From NCBI GenBank assembly GCA_035771165.1, contig JAWNZC010000106.1:1054001-1118000 (forward strand): DNA of 64,000 nt, given 5' to 3'. A model generated the notes under the pieces. The model saw only the letters and a list, made by a program, of their open reading frames with translations, made no database searches and was not told the DNA's origin. The number at the start of each line of letters is the position of its first letter. Positions within the stretch are counted from its first letter, which is position 1. Origin of the DNA: Paragorgia papillata. Its lineage: Eukaryota > Cnidaria > Anthozoa > Scleralcyonacea > Coralliidae. Position numbers and translations under genes: made by a program. Below are positions 33,852 through 45,400 of the stretch, piece after piece.

Positions 33852-36800
33852 TGAGTTATGGTTCACGAAATGTTAGAGAGTGCTCAATACCATATAGATA
33901 GAGCAAAATACAAAGTATAAAGTATAGTTTTACCTTAAAGTCTTCGCTACCAGAGGTTTCACCCTAAACGGGATCATCAGGCGACTGGAAAATATCGGTT
34001 AGTGGGCTGCTTAAATGCGTTAGTTGGGGCGTGGGTGTGGGCGTCGAAACGTCCGGCGCATTCATTTGGAGCGTGGGTGTGGGCGTCGAAACGTTGCGCG
34101 CATTCCTTTGATTGTTTAGGTTGTTGATCCGAAATCTATTTTTGTGCCGACACGTCGAAACTATTTCTGATCTTTTGTTGAGTAAGAGTTGTTTGTCTGC
34201 CTTCATGATGAAAAGTTTTTCGTCCAAACATAAATTGCATCTTTTTGATCCTCCCGTGTAAGAAATTGAGTGTTTTAGTATAGACCAGGTTATGTCGAAA
34301 CTTTGGTTTTTTTCTTTTAGATTCCAAATGTATTTCGAAAGTTCCGTCTCATTTGAATACTTTTTATTCTGGAAAGATTTAGTATGGTTACGATATCGCT
34401 CTTTAAATGTACTTGCTGTCATGCCAATGTATTGCTTGGTGATGTTCGTGTTGCTTATGGAAATAGATGCCTTGTATACTATGTTGTTTGTCATGCATTG
34501 CCCACGTAGGGGGCAATTGTCCTTAATCCTGCAATTGCAACTGCTTGTAACTATGCTTCGTGGTTTGCTTTTCCTGATTGTGCGTGAATTATGTTTCGTG
34601 ATAATAGACTTGACGTTGTTCATGCAACTATAGCTAATCTTGACTGTGTTTCTGTTAAAAAGTTTGTGAAGCTTGTGTCCTGGTGGAAAGTGCTTGTCAA
34701 TAAGGCTAAGAAAGTTGCGTCCTATGTTTGTTTTGACATTTCTGTTAAATGGAGGGTTAAACCAGATGATATTGCGGCGTCTATTTCTGCGTGTTTGCTG
34801 TGGTGCTTCTTGTGTGTAGTTTAGCTCATGGTTGAAATTGCTGCGCCTTAATGCATCTTGGTAAATTGGTGCGGTTTGATGGAATGTCCGCTCGTCAGAC
34901 GAGAGGAGGGAAATGCGCTTGTTGATTGATGTAGGTAGCTGTCTTAAAATGCTTGGTGGGTGGTTTGATTGCTTGTTTATGTATAATGGATCGTCATTGG
35001 GCTTTCGAAAAGGTTTGTATTTTCCATTGCTTAGGTCGAAAGTGACGTCTAAGAAGTTTACTGAAATTAAATTTGCTTCTGCCGTGATTTTTAAGCCAAA
35101 CTGTTCGAAACTTTTGTGAAGATCTTTTCTTGTTTTGTCTGCCAATCGTGCGGTCTTATTTTTTAGTACTGCCAATCCGTCGTCTCTATATAGGCCAATA
35201 TTTTGGTTGCCAAACTTTTTCCCTAGGTCGTTTAGAATGAAAAGGCCTACTAGTTCGCATACTTCAGCGCCGTCATAGCTACCCATGTAGCTATTAAAGT
35301 AATTCTTGATAAAATCAACTCTAAGTTAAGGAACATTTTGAACGTAAATCAATGGAGAAGCACACAAGAAGTAATCGAATGGTTTGGCAACATTGAAGAG
35401 AAAAACAGACATACCTTCATTTCGTTTGACATTGTTAATTTCTACCCTTCAATTTCTGAAGACCTCCTGGACCAAGCATTATCTTGGGCCAGAAATTTGG
35501 CTATTATTACCGAAAGTGACATTTCAATTATAAAACACGCTAGAAAATCGCTCCTTTTCAACAACGAAAAACCGTGGATAAAAAAAGACAGCAACAGTTT
35601 ATTTGATGTTACCATGGGTAGCTATGACGGCGCTGAAGTATGCGAACTAGTAGGCCTTTTCATTCTAAACGACCTAGGGAAAAAGTTTGGCAACCAAAAT
35701 ATTGGCCTATATAGAGACGACGGATTGGCAGTACTAAAAAATAAGACCGCACGATTGGCAGACAAAACAAGAAAAGATCTTCACAAAAGTTTCGAACAGT
35801 TTGGCTTAAAAATCACGGCAGAAGCAAATTTAATTTCAGTAAACTTCTTAGACGTCACTTTCGACCTAAGCAATGGAAAATACAAACCTTTTCGAAAGCC
35901 CAATGACGATCCATTATACATAAACAAGCAATCAAACCACCCACCAAGCATTTTAAGACAGCTACCTACATCAATCAACAAGCGCATTTCCCTCCTCTCG
36001 TCTGACGAGCGGACATTCCATCAAACCGCACCAATTTACCAAGATGCATTAAGGCGCAGCAATTTCAACCATGAGCTAAACTACACACAAGAAGCACCAC
36101 AGCAAACACGCAGAAATAGACGCCGCAATATCATCTGGTTTAACCCTCCATTTAACAGAAATGTCAAAACAAACATAGGACGCAACTTTCTTAGCCTTAT
36201 TGACAAGCACTTTCCACCAGGACACAAGCTTCACAAACTTTTTAACAGAAACACAGTCAAGATTAGCTATAGTTGCATGAACAACGTCAAGTCTATTATC
36301 ACGAAACATAATTCACGCACAATCAGGAAAAGCAAACCACGAAGCATAGTTACAAGCAGTTGCAATTGCAGGATTAAGGACAATTGCCCCCTACGTGGGC
36401 AATGCATGACAAACAACATAGTATACAAGGCATCTATTTCCATAAGCAACACGAACATCACCAAGCAATACATTGGCATGACAGCAAGTACATTTAAAGA
36501 GCGATATCGTAACCATACTAAATCTTTCCAGAATAAAAAGTATTCAAATGAGACGGAACTTTCGAAATACATTTGGAATCTAAAAGAAAAAAACCAAAGT
36601 TTCGACATAACCTGGTCTATACTAAAACACTCAATTTCTTACACGGGAGGATCAAAAAGATGCAATTTATGTTTGGACGAAAAACTTTTCATCATGAAGG
36701 CAGACAAACAACTCTTACTCAACAAAAGATCAGAAATAGTTTCGACGTGTCGGCACAAAAATAGATTTCGGATCAACAACCTAAACAATCAAAGGAATGC

Positions 36801-39440
36801 GCGCAACGTTTCGACGCCCACACCCACGCTCCAAATGAATGCGCCGGACGTTTCGACGCCCACACCCACGCCCCAACTAACGCATTTAAGCAGCCCACTA
36901 ACCGATATTTTCCAGTCGCCTGATGATCCCGTTTAGGGTGAAACCTCTGGTAGCGAAGACTTTAAGGTAAAACTATACTTTATACTTTGTATTTTGCTCT
37001 ATCTATATGGTATTGAGCACTCTCTAACATTTCGTGAACCATAACTCACTTATATTCGCACCCGTATACCGGTTGTGCACTCTTGTTTACGTAGTTTTGT
37101 AGTTTTATAGTATTATATACCTTAAAATGCGAAAATTTCGGTTTGACCACTCACTGAAAAACATTCCAATACCACCACAAGATGCTTATTTGAAAGATTT
37201 GATCGAAAAAATTGAAAGCGTAATAAAACGTATGAGATGGAAAGCTCACTTTTTTCTTAATGGTGATAGAAACCCGTCAAAAAATAACCATTTCGGACTG
37301 CCTTCTAACAAAACACCTCCCACTGTTTTGGATTTCAAACCTTTCGAAGACGACTTAATAAAACTCATTGAAAACACCAAATTTCGGCATACGAGCAATC
37401 CATTTCAGGAATCTTTGGCAAACGATTTGAAGAAAATTAATTCGTCACCTAATATTTTCGTCTTCGCCGACAAAACTAGAAACATTTATGAAACCTCGCT
37501 CGACACATACAACAATCTTTTGCATGACAATATAACAAAAACATATAAACATGGATCAGAGGGCACCATAGAACAGATAGACAATGAACTGAAACACATT
37601 TCGAATAACTTGGGAATTGGCGACCGTATTGAACACATGAAAAAACGCGAAACATTCATTTCTCTCAAAGATCATAAGGATAATTTCGAAAACAACCCAA
37701 CATGCCGATTAATTAATCCTGCTAAAAGTGAGTCCGGAAAGCTCAGCAAAGTAATTCTTGATAAAATCAACTCTAAGTTAAGGAACATTTTGAACGTAAA
37801 TCAATGGAGAAGCACACAAGAAGTAATCGAATGGTTTGGCAACATTGAAGAGAAAAACAGACATACCTTCATTTCGTTTGACATTGTTAATTTCTACCCT
37901 TCAATTTCTGAAGACCTCCTGGACCAAGCATTATCTTGGGCCAGAAATTTGGCTATTATTACCGAAAGTGACATTTCAATTATAAAACACGCTAGAAAAT
38001 CGCTCCTTTTCAACAACGAAAAACCGTGGATAAAAAAAGACAGCAACAGTTTATTTGATGTTACCATGGGTAGCTATGACGGCGCTGAAGTATGCGAACT
38101 AGTAGGCCTTTTCATTCTAAACGACCTAGGGAAAAAGTTTGGCAACCAAAATATTGGCCTATATAGAGACGACGGATTGGCAGTACTAAAAAATAAGACC
38201 GCACGATTGGCAGACAAAACAAGAAAAGATCTTCACAAAAGTTTCGAACAGTTTGGCTTAAAAATCACGGCAGAAGCAAATTTAATTTCAGTAAACTTCT
38301 TAGACGTCACTTTCGACCTAAGCAATGGAAAATACAAACCTTTTCGAAAGCCCAATGACGATCCATTATACATAAACAAGCAATCAAACCACCCACCAAG
38401 CATTTTAAGACAGCTACCTACATCAATCAACAAGCGCATTTCCCTCCTCTCGTCTGACGAGCGGACATTCCATCAAACCGCACCAATTTACCAAGATGCA
38501 TTAAGGCGCAGCAATTTCAACCATGAGCTAAACTACACACAAGAAGCACCACAGCAAACACGCAGAAATAGACGCCGCAATATCATCTGGTTTAACCCTC
38601 CATTTAACAGAAATGTCAAAACAAACATAGGACGCAACTTTCTTAGCCTTATTGACAAGCACTTTCCACCAGGACACAAGCTTCACAAACTTTTTAACAG
38701 AAACACAGTCAAGATTAGCTATAGTTGCATGAACAACGTCAAGTCTATTATCACGAAACATAATTCACGCACAATCAGGAAAAGCAAACCACGAAGCATA
38801 GTTACAAGCAGTTGCAATTGCAGGATTAAGGACAATTGCCCCCTACGTGGGCAATGCATGACAAACAACATAGTATACAAGGCATCTATTTCCATAAGCA
38901 ACACGAACATCACCAAGCAATACATTGGCATGACAGCAAGTACATTTAAAGAGCGATATCGTAACCATACTAAATCTTTCCAGAATAAAAAGTATTCAAA
39001 TGAGACGGAACTTTCGAAATACATTTGGAATCTAAAAGAAAAAAAACCAAAGTTTCGACATAACCTGGTCTATACTAAAACACTCAATTTCTTACACGGG
39101 AGGATCAAAAAGATGCAATTTATGTTTGGACGAAAAACTTTTCATCATGAAGGCAGACAAACAACTCTTACTCAACAAAAGATCAGAAATAGTTTCGACG
39201 TGTCGGCACAAAAATAGATTTCGGATCAACAACCTAAACAATCAAAGGAATGCGCGCAACGTTTCGACGCCCACACCCACGCTCCAAATGAATGCGCCGG
39301 ACGTTTCGACGCCCACACCCACGCCCCAACTAACGCATTTAAGCAGCCCACTAACCGATATTTTCCAGTCGCCTGATGATCCCGTTTAGGGTGAAACCTC
39401 TGGTAGCGAAGACTTTAAGGTAAAACTATACTTTATACTT

Positions 39441-39494
<54 letters not shown>

Positions 39495-42400
39495 TTAACC
39501 ATTCAAGTTTTTAAAATCATTTTAACTGATTATTGGAAATATACCCTAATAATCCATTTCATTTTTAGACTAAACATGTTTTTTATATAATATTATTATA
39601 TTAAGGTCAATATTATTAAGGATAATATTATTAAGGTCAGTCTACGGTAAATGCAAAATTTCAGCCTGCATTTTCTTAATTGGCTTGGTCCTTACAATTG
39701 TATGCATGTTTTTACTGTACTGTAACTTGCAAATGTCAAGTATGGTTGGATTAGAACGCAGCACCAATGTTAATGTACTAATTGAACTAGCAATTCTTGC
39801 ATTTCAATAGGATGATCTGCAGTTAAGGAGGAATGGGGATTCGTTTGAAATTGTTGGAATAGTGAATCTTGGGGAAATATACAATAACATCAAAGCATTA
39901 CAAACAGGTTAACATTCAAGCAGAATGCTAGTTGTACTAAGTTATTACATTTCACTATCTGTGCTCGAAATGTTAGATTTTAATCTATTTTATTGTCAGG
40001 GGTGTGGCCAGCCCTGAAAAAAATAAGGGGGATTAGGTGACGACACATTTTTAATGGTTTCTTTTTGCATTATTGCATGCATAATAATTATAGTTAATAT
40101 TAATTATATTTTGAAGGTGAAGACCGAACTGCAATTGCAAGCCACATTCTTCAATTTATGTTTGTTGGTTCCACTGGTTTTAAATTCCCATGTTGCTATT
40201 TCCCAACAGTTGAAGTAGATCCAGATTATATAACTCTATATAACATCTTCTGGGATGTTATCTTTGACCTTCATGAATATGGTTTTGAAGTCATCTTGTG
40301 TGTTTGTGATGGAGCCGAAGCTAACCGCTCATTCATTAAGTATCATTTTGAAGATGGCATTGTTAAAGAAAATTTCACAACAACAAATGTGTATACAGGA
40401 GAACCAATGATTTTCATGGTTGACCCATCTGTAAGTGCAATAACATTTCTATAATTTTACTACTGACTTGTGTCAACACTGTTTGAAATACCAAACAAAT
40501 CTCATTCTTTAACAACTAATTCAGCCTTTTAATAATTATAATTACACTGTAGTCAAAAGAAAGGTGAGGGTGTGAAAATTGTACATTGTACATTTGGAAC
40601 TATATGTTATGTGATAAATGAGTAAAATCTGTAGAATTTTAGTGTTTGAGGCTAAGACAGACCTGATATGCACTGTAAGTATGATACAGCAACTATTATG
40701 GTATCTAACTCTATTTAGTTTATTCATGCATAAATTATCTTTGATGTGGGGTCATGTGCCGCGTTTAATATATAGGTTATTGACCTTGCATAATTATATT
40801 AAATGACCTACCGGTACTATATTCCTTTAACAACAAATATCATGAATAAACTAAATCAGTTAATTACCTTGAAGTCGGTAACTAAGCTAAAGTTAGTTAC
40901 CTCCTTCTCAGTAAAGTAGTCCTGTTGTATCAAATGATACTGCGAGGCATGGTGGTTGTCTTTAACATTTACAACACCTAAGTAATCATTAATTTATTTT
41001 GAATTTTCTCATGAATTATTAATGATATTCTAAGTTATTATTATTCCAATGACTGATGTATATGAGTTATGTGTATCTAATTATTACTCTTCTCGTTTGA
41101 TTACAGCATAACTTCAAGAAACTGAGAAACAATCTTCTTAAAAGTACAACTGGCAAATCGCCACATCACTTCCAATTGTCTGGGTACAACATACTTTGGT
41201 CCCACTTGAAAGATGCATTCACCTATGATGTTGAAACAAACCCCATTGCAACATTCAAGTTTCTTACTCCCGAGCATTTTGAACCCAGCAGTGCAGGAAA
41301 AATGAGAAACTATCTAGCAGATGATGTTCTTGGTAAAAGAATGCTAGAGGTTCTTCAGGTAAATAATATACAGGTACATGTATAACTAAAATACTGTACC
41401 TGATGAATAACGAAAAATACATGTACCAGTTCACCACCAAGCTTTGTTACCAGTAGTGAAAATTACAGTACAATACATCAGGTGCATGTGTTAAATGCAG
41501 TTGTCATATATAAAATTATATATATATATATATATATATAATATCCCCCCTTACAAAAATAAACTATAGTTTTAAGACCCTAAAACTATAGTTTTAAAAA
41601 ACTATAGTATTTTGGAACAAAAACTATAGTTATTTAGACTATAGTGGTCAAAACTATAGTTTTCGTAACTATAGTTTTCAGGTAGTATAGTTTTTCAAAG
41701 AACTTAATCGCCTTTACAATATCTTCTTCAATCACTTGACGTGGCATATCTGAATATTGCACATTTTTTGCATGCCCTATAGAAGAAAAACAAAAAATAA
41801 TTCTACCACCAATTCCCAAATGAAAACTGCTCCCAAAACGGGGTGCTTATCAAAATATCTTAAATACTCATTACTAATTGAAGAAGCCTTTTTCAACATA
41901 CATAATACTTTAATTATAACTTACCAATTAATGAAGTAGTATATGTGGCATCAAGCCTGGGCTTCACTTGACCATTTTTTCCCTTTTGTCCTTTATAGCT
42001 ATGGGTGGCCATGTGCTCTCTGGACAGTGTAGCCCCCATGATACTTGCCACATAGGTCCCTACTTTCCTTATTTTAATTCTCTTCAACACTGTTTTTGAT
42101 ATTACCAAACCAGGTCCTAAGACAACCTACAAAAAAAAAAGGTGCAAATTGTGGCTCAGGTTCTATCCTTATGCATATCTTTAAGATAAGTAATATATTC
42201 ATATAAGTAACTTCCGTTGGTTCAAAACATTTTCAGAATGTATTGCCTGATAACATAAAGTCACTTTGCCTATTCCAATCCAGACAATGTTTTCCAATTT
42301 TACTATGGCTAATGCCAGATGATTACAATCGTTCATACAATGTAAACGGTACGCTAGAACTTCTAGCAAAGAAAAAAACTGTAAAATACCATGCCTTAAG

Positions 42401-45400
42401 GTGGCTCCCTCGAGTGTTATGAGAGCACGCGAGCTGCAGGTTACTAATTTGGCATTTTGGTGGGAAAATTCTTGATAATTGTGAAAAAGTATGACATCAC
42501 ATGTGTAAAAAAGCCCAAAAAGGAATGCAATTTTCACAGCTGTATACTGTATGTATATATAAGTAATAACCTGATAATTGTTAAATTTAGGTGCATAGAA
42601 TAGAAATAGTGATACATACCATATCAGAAGATATATATCTAGTACCAGGTGTTTGATCGATATGTTGGGTACATTCTACTGCATTGTCGGTGTGCTCATC
42701 CTCCTCTGGCATAAAATCGAATTCTTCTCCAGTGGAATTTTGACATGGTGTAATAGGTGAATGGTTGTGGAAAACTGGTTGTGTTGTTGATGTCATCAAT
42801 ATCTGGGAATTGGTTGTCACACAAGTTGCTGTGGGTGAAGTTCTGCCAGTTGCCATGGGTGAGGATCTGCCAGTTGCCATGAGTGAGGATCTGCCAGTTG
42901 CCATGGGTGAAGACCTGCCAATTGCTAATGGTGAAGATCTGCCAGATGACAATGACGATCCTGATAGTGAAAAGGTTCGTGTTGAGGCTGAAGACTCTCC
43001 AGATACTGGAGATGGCATTCTTGGAGCACCTTCCAAATTGGCTACATATCTCTTCAGTTTTTTCAGAGAGCTTTTCAAGTCTGCCAACAATTAGAAGCAA
43101 ATAAAATAGATCAATAACTATTAAGTTGAAGATTTTGCTAGCGTGGGTTGTACAAACAAGTGAACAGTGAACTCAATAATTCATGTACCATTCTATGATT
43201 GGTGAGTGAATAACAGTCTAGCCATGGAGCTACAGTCAAAAGGAACAACCTCAATTTGCTACTAAATGCAATTTTGATTGAAGTAAAACTTACCATCAGT
43301 GCTTGCAATATGTAATTGCAATATGTAATATGTAATTGTGCCATCCAGCATCATGAGCAATGTGCCTGTTGTAAATATAATGTTCTGACGTGCAGGCCTA
43401 TTAACATTGTAAATAATAGATTGTTCAGGTGTGCTCTTTTCAACATAGCTTCTGATTTTTTATCAGAGGTATCAGAATCTTCACAACTAGTTGTTTCACT
43501 ACAATTGCATGAAATAGTGAGCAAGTGTATTAAAGTTGAGCACAACAACAAAATGTACCTTATTGACATGCCGAATATGGTTGAGATGGAATAATGGTAT
43601 TCTTGTATATTCTAAGAACTATTTATTCTGTAAATATTTATTCGGTAATGTTATATAATAGTTATTCGAGTGTATTATAGTGTAGTTATAGCTTAATTGT
43701 TAATTAATGTAAATAAACTAAACTGGCCATATCATTAAATCTGTATTGGTTTTCTTTAACTTAACTTAACCCTTTCAACCCTTGGTGTAAGCCAGAGTAA
43801 AATACTAAAAGAGAATTCCGGATTGAGAGGGTTAATTGAGATAGGTTTTAACCCTTTCAATCCTAGCAGCCTCCCAATATGACGAGTAAAATCGTCTGGC
43901 ATTAGCCAGAGTAAAATACTAAAAGGGAATTCAGGGTTGAGAGGGTTAATGAATTCTGACAAACATTTTCATCATTCTAGCATTTTCTAAAGTATGAATG
44001 TAATCTGACCAGACTAAAACCATAGTTAGAAAAATTGTGATGGTGAAATTACGGGTGTCACCAATGAGACCAGTTGCGAAAAATGCTACTACCAGGACAA
44101 CCCTGAGAAACTGGTCCAGTGCCCTTACCGACTGGGCCACAAAGGACATTGCTATGAGGTGGAAGGTAATACTGGTGGATGTATAGGGTATATTACCAAT
44201 AGTATTAAAGATTAATATTGGCATTTCCTTCCGATTATATATTAATCTAGTGAAACCATTGTTTATGACTAAAACTAGATCACTATTGTTTGTAGAAAAT
44301 CAACTATATAATTTCTTCTAAAAAAGAACTACATAAACTACCATATATAGTACAGTAAAAACCCGCTAACAAGAACCTACATTTTACCAAATCAGCCTGG
44401 GATAGGTTCTTATATTCTTATATAAATAAATTCTTAATTTCAGCCTGAGGTTCTTAATAGTGGTAGGTTCTTGTTAGCGGGTTTTTACTGTAGCCTGCTT
44501 GCAGCCAGAAACTATAGTTGGTTGCAGACTATATAATTTCCAATACAGTTTTCTTCTGAAAACTAAAGTTGATGACCGAAAACTGTTGTTTGCAGAAGAT
44601 CAACTATATTATTACAGAAATTATAGTTGAGACAAAGAACTATAGTGTTTTGGTAGGAAACTATAGTGTTCTCGAACGTTTGACTAAAACTATAGTTTAC
44701 AAAAGATAAACTATAGTTTCTTTGTAAAAAGAACCATAGTTATTTACAGAAACTATAGTTGAGAAAAAAAACTATAGTATTTTGGTTACAAACTATAGTT
44801 TTCTTAAGGAAACTATAGTTTTAAAGACAAAAACTATAGTTTTATGCCTAAAACTATAGTTTGTTTTGGCCTGCACTTATTTAGTGTAAAATCAGACCTC
44901 ATGGGCACAATATTTGAACCAGGCATTTAATAATGGTGACAGCTGACATGTAATACAGTATATTGTGTTACTTCAATTACAAAAAATTGTTTGTTTACAG
45001 AATTACAAGAGACATCTGGAGCAAAATAGAAACAATACAGTGACATTCCTAGACAAGACCATAGAGTTCATTCAGACCACAAGTACTTTACTCAAGAACT
45101 TTAAGGCTAAGTCGCCATATAGGTAAGACTTAAATTAACCCCAGTGAATTAACTTTACACACATGTTTGTATTAAGCTATTATATGGGTTCTGTGTTATT
45201 AGTGTTAGTGTTATGGTTCTGTGTTATTAGCATTACCAGTGCTAAATCGATATTCCTGTTCACACACCCCTCTATACTCCAATTATACAGTATTTAAAAT
45301 ATTATTAATTTATTACATTAAATTATTCATGATAATAATTCATGAAGAAAATTCAAAAGAAAGTAATGTTTAAAGGCGATGTACAGTCCGTTCTGCGCAT

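Larger units (their letters stand above)
33849..35287 (-). mobile_element. Penelope-like element, 5'-truncated, inverted copy
   Basis: Reverse-oriented copy from RT motif B to the 3' tail. Its 5' break is at the codon for the Met of MGSYDGAEVC. Sequence matches the plus-strand copies. It is joined head-to-head to the second copy through eight filler bases (35288-35295). Confidence 0.92.
36953..39442 (+). mobile_element. Penelope-like element, full-length unit
   Basis: Cleavage site to cleavage site is 2453 bp (36952 to 39405). A 5' leader of about 170 bp precedes the start codon at 37127. The 3' tail ends ACTTTATACTTTG before (TA)n. Confidence 0.92.

Noticed and set aside
34136..36764. Extra ORFs antisense to or in other frames of the Penelope copies
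   Set aside because: They appear identically in all copies and overlap the RT/EN frame; shadows of the real ORF.
44030..44165. tRNA gene on the minus strand
   Set aside because: Only an A-box-like match; no B box, no cloverleaf could be drawn. Kept only as a weak SINE possibility.
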